DNA of 5,049 nucleotides, taken from positions 1 through 5,049 of the forward strand of contig JAGQJJ010000366.1 in the NCBI GenBank assembly GCA_020430675.1, given 5' to 3'. Below the pieces are notes generated by a model, which did not search any database, was not told the origin of the DNA, and saw only the letters and a program-made list of their open reading frames with translations. Positions 1-5,049 of the stretch are shown here, in pieces (the stretch's first letter is position 1; every line of letters begins with the position of its first letter). The translations under genes were made by a program, and so were the position numbers. Source of the stretch: Myxococcales bacterium (GTDB lineage Bacteria; Myxococcota; Bradymonadia; UBA7976; UBA1532).

Positions 1-1004
1 ACATGGGTCTTGGCCATCGAGGAGTAGGGTCGCGCCGCTTTGTCCTGGCCGGCTTCGAGCAGCGTGGCGCAATGCAGCGTCATCAGGTTGCCGGCGTGGA
101 TGGCGGTCGCGTTCTCGGCGATCATCTTCTGCACCAGTTGGTGCTCGCCGAGCCGCTTGCCGAAGCTGCGGCGGGCGCCGAGGTAGGCGCGACACATCTC
201 AAGCGCGCGCGCGGCGAGGCCTAGCCAGCGCATGCAATGGGTCAGGCGGGCGGGCACGAGACGCGCCTGGGCCAGTCGGAAGCCGTCCCCCACCCCGCCG
301 AGCACCGCCTCGGGGCCGACCTGGACACCGGTGAAACGGAACTCGCCCTCCAGGTGGTCGAGCACCGGCTCGCTCATCACCGGGATGCGGCGCACGTACT
401 CGACGCCGGGCGCGTCGCGGTCGACGACAAACATCGAAGCGCCGGTGCGCGGGTCATCGCTGGTGCGCGCCATCACGATGAGGAAGGCCGCCCGCTCGCC
501 GCCCGTCGAGTACCACTTGTGACCGTCGATCACGAAGCCGCCGCCCTCGGGCCGCGCGCGGGTGCGCAAATTGCTCGGATCGGCGCCTGCGCCCGGCGCC
601 GGCTCGGTCATGCAAAACGCGCTGGTCACTTCGGCGGCGCAGAGCGGCGGCAGGTACTTCTCGCGCAGCGGCGCGCTGCCCGCCCGCAGCAGGAGGTCCA
701 TATTGCCCTGGTCGGGTGCGTCGCAGTTGAAGACCTTGGCCCCCACCGGCGAGCGGCCCATCTCGCGGAACAGCGCGCACATGCCCATCACGCCCAGGCC
801 GAGGCCGCCGTATTCGACGGGCAGGTGAGGCGTCCACAGCCCGGCGGCGCGCGCCTCGGCCTGCAACGCCTGGAGCGTCTTGCGCTCACCGGCCACGCTC
901 TCGGCGAGGATGGCCTCTTCGACGGGCAGGATGCGCTGGTCGACAAATGCGCGGACGCGGGCGCGCAGGTCGACGAGGGCCGGGTCGAGCAGAAAGTCGG
1001 TCAT
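1..1004 (-). CDS. Acyl-CoA dehydrogenase, ACAD10/11 (LvaC-like) type, partial
   Basis: FAD-dependent acyl-CoA dehydrogenase; 334 N-terminal residues are visible and the C-terminus lies beyond the left edge. The frame is open throughout. Visible in order: the N-terminal helical domain with LPVEYGGLGLG (61-71), the ACAD10/11-like stretch MGRSP...FNCDAPDQGNMDLL (82-105), the flavin/substrate signature CMTEPAPGAGADPSNL (131-146), GHKWYSTGG (161-169) in the beta domain, and RLVPARLTHCMRWLG (248-262) followed by RRSFGKRLGEHQLVQ (278-292) in the C-terminal helical domain. The helix-G glutamate used as catalytic base in IVD/LCAD-type enzymes seems absent here (Ala252 region); the alternative C-terminal base would lie outside the window. 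The start at 1004 has GAAGG six bases upstream and overlaps the preceding stop by 4 bases (ATGA). By analogy with LvaC and ACAD10/11 it probably eliminates phosphate from a phosphorylated hydroxyacyl-CoA to give an enoyl-CoA. The family is certain; the substrate is inferred. Confidence 0.93.
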   Translation of the reverse strand, partial: MTDFLLDPALVDLRARVRAFVDQRILPVEEAILAESVAGERKTLQALQAEARAAGLWTPHLPVEYGGLGLGVMGMCALFREMGRSPVGAKVFNCDAPDQGNMDLLLRAGSAPLREKYLPPLCAAEVTSAFCMTEPAPGAGADPSNLRTRARPEGGGFVIDGHKWYSTGGERAAFLIVMARTSDDPRTGASMFVVDRDAPGVEYVRRIPVMSEPVLDHLEGEFRFTGVQVGPEAVLGGVGDGFRLAQARLVPARLTHCMRWLGLAARALEMCRAYLGARRSFGKRLGEHQLVQKMIAENATAIHAGNLMTLHCATLLEAGQDKAARPYSSMAKTH

Positions 1005-1414
1005 GGTTCGCCTTCACCGAGGTCGATGCTGGGATCAAAACGCGGCTGCACCACCGCGAGGCGGTCGCGCAAGATCGCCATCAGCGCCGCGCGGGTCGTG
1101 TCGAGGTCGATGGCCGGCGGCTCGGCACGCAGCGCGGTCACCAGGCGGGCGTCGAGCGCGTTGATGGCCTCGCGCCGCGCCGTGCGCCCCTCGGGCTGCT
1201 CGCCGGATTCGCCGAGCAGCGCGCACAGGCGCTCCAGCTCGGCGGCGTCGTGGTCTTCTTCATGCGCGCATTCGCGGGCGACGACCTCGGCGAGAAACGC
1301 GGCGACGCGCACTCGGAAGGCCAGACCGGGGTCGCGCAGCGCCGGCACGACCTGCTCGCCCAGGAAGCGGGCCAGTTCGGCCAGCAGCGTCTCGCGATCG
1401 GGTGCGTCCTGCAT
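1001..1414 (-). CDS. Small DUF6285-type protein, LvaB-like kinase partner
   Basis: A 137-residue soluble protein, mostly helical and rich in Ala, Leu, Arg and Glu, with no signal peptide or membrane segment. It reads MQDAPDRETLLAELARFL at the start and ends in a charged tail (DPSIDLGEGEP). I place it with DUF6285 from sequence character and from its position between a phosphotransferase and an ACAD10/11-type dehydrogenase, where this family is usually found. In P. putida the small protein LvaB sits at the same place and is needed for full activity of the hydroxyacyl-CoA kinase LvaA, so the likely role is a non-catalytic partner of the upstream kinase. No catalytic motif is visible. Its ATG overlaps the upstream TGA by one base (TGATG) and its stop overlaps the dehydrogenase start by four (ATGA). 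The only Shine-Dalgarno-like sequence, AAGG, lies just 3 bases away, so translation probably depends on coupling. Confidence 0.82.
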   Translation of the reverse strand: MQDAPDRETLLAELARFLGEQVVPALRDPGLAFRVRVAAFLAEVVARECAHEEDHDAAELERLCALLGESGEQPEGRTARREAINALDARLVTALRAEPPAIDLDTTRAALMAILRDRLAVVQPRFDPSIDLGEGEP

Positions 1415-2448
1415 CAGCCTTGCCCCCGTCGGCTCGGCGGCCCCAGCTCGATGAGCCGCAGCGCCTCGTACTCCATCTCAGCCGCCCGGCGCGGGATCGC
1501 GAGCAGCTCGAAGTCGTCTTCGCCCTCGGCGAAGCGCAGGCCCTGAAACGCGGCGGCGGCGCCCCAGCGCAGGTTGCCGCAGACCTCCCACCAGTGCACG
1601 CGGTCGGGGTCGACCGCGGCGCCACCGGCGGCTTCGTAGGCGCGGGCGAACGTGCGCCGGTCGCACAGCCCGCCGGCCGGGCGGTCGACGCAGCCGAAGC
1701 GCCAGTCGCGCACGCAGAGCCAGCCGATGTCTTCCATCGGGTCGCCCCAATGCGCGAACTCCCAGTCGAGCACCCCCGCCAGGCCTTGCGACGTCACCAT
1801 GAAGTTGCCGGTGCGAAAATCGGCGTGCACCAGCGTCGTCGGCCCGCGCTTCGGGCGGTGGGCGTCCAGCCAGCGCAGCGCCAGCTCGCAGGCCGGGCGC
1901 GGGCGGGGCAGCCGATCGAGCATGCCGCGGGCAAAGCGCAGGGCCGCGCGGGCCGGATCGGCGTCGGTGTGGAACGGCTCGCGATCGACGGGCAAGGCCG
2001 GATGGGTGCCCGGGGTGACCCGATGCACCGCAGCCAGGGCGGCGCCGAGCTGTTCGGGCAGCGCCGCGCGCGCTTCGGCGACGCGCGGGTGGCACGTCAC
2101 CCGCGCGCCGATGGCCTCGCCATCGAGCCAGTCGAGGAAGTAGGCGTGGGCGCCGGGCCGCACCAGGTCGGCGGTCAGCCAGCGGGCCCGCGGCGTGGGC
2201 ACGCCCACCGAGACGGCCGCTTCGATGACCGCGTGCTCAGCGGCGCGGCGAATGCTGCCGGGCAGCGCGGTGCGCGCGTCGCTGCGCAGGGCAAAGACGG
2301 TTGGCTCGCCCGCCAGCTCGACCTCGACGCGAAAGTTCTCCTGGCACGCGCCGCCGGTCAGCGGGGTCACCGCGGCGACCGAGACGGGGCCATCGGTGCG
2401 GGCTTTGAGCACCGATTCAACACGGGCGCGCAGGTCTGGCGCAGACAT
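1414..2448 (-). CDS. APH-family phosphotransferase, probable hydroxyacyl-CoA kinase (LvaA-like)
   Basis: A 344-residue cytoplasmic aminoglycoside-phosphotransferase-fold kinase (PF01636 type). Visible: the nucleotide-loop-like TGGACQENF (31-39), FALRSD (53-58) where the beta3 lysine usually lies (Arg here), the catalytic Brenner motif HADFRTGNFMV (208-218; Asp210 as base, Asn215 for metal) and DWEFAHWGDPMEDIGW (228-243) with the metal-binding Asp228. This DWE.AH.GDP.EDIGW form is typical of the phosphotransferases paired with ACAD10/11-type dehydrogenases rather than of antibiotic-resistance enzymes. By analogy with P. putida LvaA and the kinase domains of human ACAD10/11, it should phosphorylate the hydroxyl of a 4-hydroxyacyl-CoA with ATP. 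A longer reading from 2577 adds 43 residues of non-family character and starts inside an inverted repeat. The start at 2448 is preferred because GGGAGG lies 4 bases upstream and MSAPDLRARVESVL fits the family N-terminus. First gene of a three-gene unit. Confidence 0.9.
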   Translation of the reverse strand: MSAPDLRARVESVLKARTDGPVSVAAVTPLTGGACQENFRVEVELAGEPTVFALRSDARTALPGSIRRAAEHAVIEAAVSVGVPTPRARWLTADLVRPGAHAYFLDWLDGEAIGARVTCHPRVAEARAALPEQLGAALAAVHRVTPGTHPALPVDREPFHTDADPARAALRFARGMLDRLPRPRPACELALRWLDAHRPKRGPTTLVHADFRTGNFMVTSQGLAGVLDWEFAHWGDPMEDIGWLCVRDWRFGCVDRPAGGLCDRRTFARAYEAAGGAAVDPDRVHWWEVCGNLRWGAAAAFQGLRFAEGEDDFELLAIPRRAAEMEYEALRLIELGPPSRRGQG

Positions 2449-2452
2449 TCGA

Positions 2453-2458
2453 CCTCCC
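2453..2458 (-). promoter_or_regulatory. Ribosome binding site deciding the phosphotransferase start
   Basis: GGGAGG read on the minus strand, 4 bases before the ATG at 2448. It is the strongest Shine-Dalgarno match near this gene and supports the internal start over the longer reading from 2577. Confidence 0.75.
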
Positions 2459-2479
2459 CCGGGGTGGGCGTCGCCTTGG

Positions 2480-2507
2480 TGTATCCGCCTGGACCCCTCA
2501 TCGTCAA
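2480..2507 (-). promoter_or_regulatory. Candidate sigma-70-like promoter of the left unit
   Basis: On the minus strand TTGACG (2507-2502) matches the -35 consensus at five of six positions. Sixteen bases downstream lies GATACA (2485-2480), or TACACC at 18-base spacing, each a three-of-six -10 match. The implied start of transcription near 2473 would leave a leader of about 25 bases containing the GGGAGG ribosome binding site. Position and -35 are good; the -10 is weak, as is common in GC-rich genomes. Confidence 0.38.
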
Positions 2508-2555
2508 TTCGGTGCGCGCCATCGCGTAAGGGATGATCCGCGTTCTTGGACTTCA

Positions 2556-2564
2556 TGTTAGGGT
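2556..2564 (+). promoter_or_regulatory. Weak extended -10 candidate for the AAA+ gene
   Basis: TGTTAGGGT has the extended -10 TG dinucleotide and keeps the three most conserved -10 positions (T, A and final T of TAGGGT). No good -35 lies 16-18 bases upstream. If used, transcription would start near 2571, inside the inverted repeat at 2565-2584, which would suit an operator. Offered only as a low-confidence candidate. Confidence 0.22.
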
Positions 2565-2584
2565 GGCGACCATTCATGGTCGCC
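2565..2584. promoter_or_regulatory. Perfect 9-bp inverted repeat, probable operator or leader hairpin
   Basis: The arms GGCGACCAT (2565-2573) and ATGGTCGCC (2576-2584) are exact reverse complements separated by TC. The dyad ends 2 bases before the GGAG ribosome binding site and 14 bases before the AAA+ start codon. A dyad this compact fits a homodimeric DNA-binding regulator. As RNA it could instead form a short hairpin next to the ribosome binding site. No U-tract follows, so it is not an intrinsic terminator. Confidence 0.6.
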
Positions 2585-2586
2585 GC

Positions 2587-2590
2587 GGAG
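2587..2590 (+). promoter_or_regulatory. Ribosome binding site deciding the AAA+ start
   Basis: GGAG lies 8 bases before the ATG at 2599. The alternative in-frame ATG at 2533 has AAGGG immediately next to it, too close for initiation, and would place the inverted repeat inside the coding region. Confidence 0.65.
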
Positions 2591-2598
2591 AGTCGGGC

Positions 2599-4239
2599 AT
2601 GCCCGAACCAGATGACGGCCTCTTCCGACGTCTACAGGCGTGCCGGACGATCGAGGACGTGGCCCTGGTCGTGGGGGAGGCGCTGAACGTGGCCTTTGCC
2701 GCCGTGCTGGACGGCCGGCCGCCCGATGACGCCCACTGCCTTCGCTGCATGCTGGTGCTCTATCCAAGCGGCGCGTTCAGCGACCTGCTGATCGTCGACG
2801 CCAGCGGCAAACTGCTCGAAAAATCACCCGATCTGAAGCCATCGACCTCGGCCTGGGCCCGGCTGCGCCGCGGCGACGGCGCGCCGCTGCACGTTCAGGT
2901 GGCCGACATGGAAGGCGAGCGACGGGCGGCCCAGACCGTCGCGCGGCTGCGCGGCCGGCAGACCACCGACCTGCTGGCGTGGCCGCTGATGAAGCGCGCC
3001 GGTGACGCGGTGCTCGGCGCCTTGACCGCCGAGTTCAGGATCAACGTCGAGGCGCCCCCGGTCGACGCCTTGCTCGAAGCGGGGCAAGCCATCGCGGCCG
3101 CGGTCAGCCGGGTCGCTTTCAACCTGCCCTCCCGGGATCTGCTCGCGCCCGGCGAAGGCCTGCCCGTGATCGGCCAGCAGACGCTCAAGATCGTCCGATT
3201 GCTGCGGGCCTTCTCGCAGACGGCCGACACCTTGCTCATCACCGGGCCCAGCGGCGTGGGCAAGACGCGCCTGTCGGCGTGGTGCCATCGACAATCCGGC
3301 CGCGTCGGGCGCTTTGTCAGCGTGAACCTGGCGACCATCACCGATCCCACGATGCATGGGCCCCACCTCTTCGGCTGGAAGAAGGGCACGTTCACCGACG
3401 CAAAATCCGATCATCGCGGCCTCGTCGCCGAAGCGCAGAACGGCACGTTGTTCATCGACGAGATCGACAAGCTCGACCTCGCGACGCAGCGGGCCCTGCT
3501 GCAACTGCTGGACGAGAACCGCTATCGCGCCCTCGGCGCCACGGCCGACTCGGAGGCGCGCACGCGCTTCATCGTGGCCTGCAATCGTGATCTGGGCGCG
3601 CTCGTGGCCGAAGGGCGCTTTCTCAGCGATCTGCTCTATCGCATCAACCAGTGCCCGATCGAGGTCGCGCCGCTCAGCGAACGGACCGACGAGATCGCCG
3701 CCTGGATCGACTGGTTTCTGCGGGCATCACGGCCGGACGAGCCGAACCCGGCCGAGGTCTCGCCCGAAGCGCTGGCCGTGGCCCTGGTTCAGCCCTGGCC
3801 CGGCAACCTGCGGCAGTTGGAGAGCGTGATTCGCCGCGCCGAGATCTATGCCCGACTCGAAGACGCCGAGCACCCGATCATCAGCCGCCGCCATCTGGAA
3901 GAGGCGCTGCATGGCGAGCGCAAGCACGGCGCGGGGGGCCCGGACGGTCGTCTGATGACCTTGCTCGAAGAAGCGGCGCGCCTCATGGCCGCGCGCATCG
4001 CCGATCCGGCCGGCACGCTCACGCTGGAGCATACGCAGGCCTGGCGCGGCATGGTCATGCTGGCGGTGGCGCACCTGGCGGATGACGATGTCGCCGAAGC
4101 CTTCCACCGCATGGGCCGCGGCGCAGCGGTCGACGGGCGCAACCACCTGCGCGACCTGCGTCGGGAGTATCGCCGGGTGGTGAGCTTCTATCAGGCGCTT
4201 GGCCTCTCACCGCCAGTGCCACCCGACGGTGTGCAATGA
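2599..4239 (+). CDS. GAF-like/AAA+ protein of the sigma-54 activator family, atypical
   Basis: A 546-residue cytoplasmic ATPase. Residues 1 to about 175 look like a GAF-type sensor (weak call). The AAA+ domain spans about 190-435: Walker A GPSGVGKT (216-223), contact loop GTFTDA (263-268) where family members have GAFTGA, Walker B LFIDE (284-288), sensor I Asn329 in VACNRDL, FLSDLLYRI (341-349), and sensor II WPGNLRQLE (400-408). The Phe and Thr that touch sigma-54 remain, but Ala and the second Gly are replaced by Thr and Asp. In FRxDLxxRL the first arginine is Leu342; Arg348 is kept. The last 100 residues are helical and charged, without a clear Fis-type helix-turn-helix. ATP binding and hydrolysis look intact. 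Whether it activates sigma-54 polymerase, binds DNA, or acts as a signalling ATPase is open. The start at 2599 has GGAG upstream. It overlaps the following kinase gene by 4 bases, so the two products probably work together. Confidence 0.9.
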   Translation: MPEPDDGLFRRLQACRTIEDVALVVGEALNVAFAAVLDGRPPDDAHCLRCMLVLYPSGAFSDLLIVDASGKLLEKSPDLKPSTSAWARLRRGDGAPLHVQVADMEGERRAAQTVARLRGRQTTDLLAWPLMKRAGDAVLGALTAEFRINVEAPPVDALLEAGQAIAAAVSRVAFNLPSRDLLAPGEGLPVIGQQTLKIVRLLRAFSQTADTLLITGPSGVGKTRLSAWCHRQSGRVGRFVSVNLATITDPTMHGPHLFGWKKGTFTDAKSDHRGLVAEAQNGTLFIDEIDKLDLATQRALLQLLDENRYRALGATADSEARTRFIVACNRDLGALVAEGRFLSDLLYRINQCPIEVAPLSERTDEIAAWIDWFLRASRPDEPNPAEVSPEALAVALVQPWPGNLRQLESVIRRAEIYARLEDAEHPIISRRHLEEALHGERKHGAGGPDGRLMTLLEEAARLMAARIADPAGTLTLEHTQAWRGMVMLAVAHLADDDVAEAFHRMGRGAAVDGRNHLRDLRREYRRVVSFYQALGLSPPVPPDGVQ

Positions 4240-5049
4240 GCGATGACGAGATCTACGAGGCCATCCTCCGGCTGGCGGCGGCGATTCACCTGACGCCCCC
4301 GCGTTGGGTCTCGGTGCGGACGCGCACGCCGATGCCCGAAGACGCCACCCCCGCGGCCCTGTCGAGTGCGGTGCGGGTGCACGCCCTTTCGCTCGACCGC
4401 ACGCCCGCGCAATGGCTGCTGCTGCAAGAGACCCCGACCCCCGAGCTCGACCTCGACGACGACGACGACCGCTACAGCGCTTTGCCGTGGGAGCATATCG
4501 GCGGCGGCGGCGGCGGTGATCTGTACCGCGTCTTCGATCGGCGCCTCGAGCGCACGGTCGTGCTCAAGTTGCTGAAAAAGGACAAGTTCGACCGAAAGTC
4601 CTTCGAGCGTTTCCGCCAGGAGGCGACCGCCGCGGGCCGGCTCAACCACCAGAGCATCGTGCCGATCTTCGACACCGGCTCGCATCATGGCCGACCTTTT
4701 TTCACCATGCAGGAGGTCGAGGGCACGACGCTCGCCGCGCTGCTCGACGGGCCCAGGCCGCCGGGCGTGGAACAGCTCGTCGGCCACCTTTGCGACGTCT
4801 GCAACGCGATCGGGCATGCGCATGTTCGGGGCTACGTGCATCGCGATCTGAAGCCCAGCAACATCATGATCACCCACGCCAACCAGGTGGTCATCGTCGA
4901 CTGGGGCCTGGTCAAACGCCTCGGGCGCAACCACACGCAGCCGCCGGGGCGAGTCGAGCCGGTCAGCTCGCCGCTGACGCTCGAGGGCATGGTGCTCGGC
5001 ACGCCGGCCTATATGGCGCCGGAACAGGCCCGAACCGAGGATGACCGGG
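4236..5049 (+). CDS. Hanks-type Ser/Thr protein kinase, partial at C-terminus
   Basis: 271 residues are visible before the right edge. Residues 1-78 are an unrecognised extension ending in an acidic run (LDLDDDDD, 71-78). The kinase domain starts near RYSAL (79-83): glycine loop IGGGGGGDLY (88-97, keeping GxGxxG), ATP-anchoring Lys111 in VVLKLLK, helix-C Glu129, catalytic loop YVHRDLKPSNIM (200-211; Asp204, Lys206, Asn209), DWG (222-224) in place of DFG, and GTPAYMAPEQA (255-265) ending the activation segment. All core catalytic residues are present, so it should be an active RD kinase. Asp-Trp-Gly is a tolerated variant in bacterial kinases. The activation loop carries Ser and Thr residues that could be autophosphorylated. 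Anything C-terminal (TPR, sensor or membrane segment) lies outside the window. Its ATG overlaps the AAA+ stop (ATGA) and has only a weak ribosome binding site, so translation is probably coupled. The AAA+ protein is the obvious candidate partner or substrate, by inference. Confidence 0.93.
   Translation, partial: MSDDEIYEAILRLAAAIHLTPPRWVSVRTRTPMPEDATPAALSSAVRVHALSLDRTPAQWLLLQETPTPELDLDDDDDRYSALPWEHIGGGGGGDLYRVFDRRLERTVVLKLLKKDKFDRKSFERFRQEATAAGRLNHQSIVPIFDTGSHHGRPFFTMQEVEGTTLAALLDGPRPPGVEQLVGHLCDVCNAIGHAHVRGYVHRDLKPSNIMITHANQVVIVDWGLVKRLGRNHTQPPGRVEPVSSPLTLEGMVLGTPAYMAPEQARTEDDR

Larger units (their letters stand above)
2449..2598. other. Divergent intergenic region
   Basis: This 150-bp stretch is the only non-coding DNA in the window. 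It separates the start codons of the minus-strand catabolic unit and the plus-strand AAA+/kinase unit, so it must hold the promoters of both unless one is read from further away. It contains both ribosome binding sites, a sigma-70-like promoter candidate for the left unit and a 9-bp inverted repeat near the AAA+ gene. I looked for a -24/-12 sigma-54 promoter on both strands and found none with correct spacing. Confidence 0.85.

Noticed and set aside
237..1454. A 405-codon open frame on the plus strand opposite the dehydrogenase and the small gene
   Set aside because: It is antisense to two well-supported genes. Its translation is low-complexity Arg/Ala/Gly-rich sequence with no recognisable domain, as expected from codon bias in GC-rich DNA.
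1414..2448. The APH-fold gene as an aminoglycoside-resistance enzyme
   Set aside because: Its DWEFAHWGDPMEDIGW form and overlap with an ACAD10/11-type dehydrogenase unit point to acyl-CoA metabolism, not resistance.
2503..2521. A TGGCGC element on the minus strand as a -24 box of a sigma-54 promoter
   Set aside because: The downstream TTGA is 3 bases too far and lacks the required GC at -12. TGGCGA at 2564-2569 on the plus strand also fails, because TG rather than GC stands at -12.
1402..2529. A 375-codon open frame on the plus strand opposite the phosphotransferase
   Set aside because: The minus-strand gene has the Brenner motif and a good ribosome binding site; the plus-strand product has no family character.
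2449..2577. A 43-residue N-terminal extension of the phosphotransferase starting at 2577
   Set aside because: There is no good ribosome binding site, the start lies inside the inverted repeat, the composition is non-family, and GGGAGG sits correctly before the ATG at 2448.
2565..2584. The inverted repeat as an intrinsic terminator
   Set aside because: It lies upstream of genes on both sides and no T-tract follows on either strand.
2533..2598. A 22-residue N-terminal extension of the AAA+ protein starting at 2533
   Set aside because: Its purine-rich stretch abuts the ATG, and the start at 2599 has properly spaced GGAG.
4191..4934. A 247-codon open frame on the minus strand opposite the kinase
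   Set aside because: The plus-strand frame carries all kinase catalytic motifs; this frame is its shadow.

Overview
The window is very GC-rich, densely coded DNA, almost certainly bacterial. A Hanks-type Ser/Thr kinase coupled to a sigma-54-activator-type AAA+ protein suggests Myxococcota or a related 'deltaproteobacterial' lineage. This placement is inferred from gene content and base composition only. No RNA genes, mobile elements, CRISPR arrays or convincing terminators were found.

The layout is two divergent transcription units around one 150-bp intergenic region (2449-2598). The left unit, on the minus strand, has three overlapping genes in transcription order: an APH-fold phosphotransferase (2448-1414), a small DUF6285-type protein (1414-1001) and an ACAD10/11-type acyl-CoA dehydrogenase (1004 to beyond the left edge). 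This kinase / small protein / dehydrogenase order matches lvaA-lvaB-lvaC of the Pseudomonas putida levulinate pathway. There the 4-hydroxyl of a 4-hydroxyacyl-CoA is phosphorylated and the phosphate is then eliminated, giving an enoyl-CoA for beta-oxidation. Human ACAD10 and ACAD11 carry the kinase and dehydrogenase modules fused in one protein. The unit is therefore probably catabolic, acting on 4-hydroxy acids or related hydroxyacyl-CoAs; the exact substrate cannot be read from the sequence.

The right unit, on the plus strand, encodes a GAF-like/AAA+ protein (2599-4239) and, with a 4-base ATGA overlap, a Hanks-type Ser/Thr kinase (4236 to beyond the right edge). The AAA+ protein has intact Walker A, Walker B and sensor motifs. 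It has a variant sigma-54 contact loop (GTFTDA), a Leu in place of one of the two conserved arginines of the FRxDLxxRL motif, and no clear Fis-type helix-turn-helix. The kinase has a complete catalytic core as far as it can be read, after an unrecognised acidic N-terminal extension of about 78 residues.

The intergenic region holds a reasonable sigma-70-like promoter candidate for the left unit, good ribosome binding sites for both first genes, and a perfect 9-bp inverted repeat with a 2-bp spacer (2565-2584) just upstream of the AAA+ gene. That repeat is the best operator candidate. Whether the AAA+/kinase pair controls the catabolic unit is an open and testable question.
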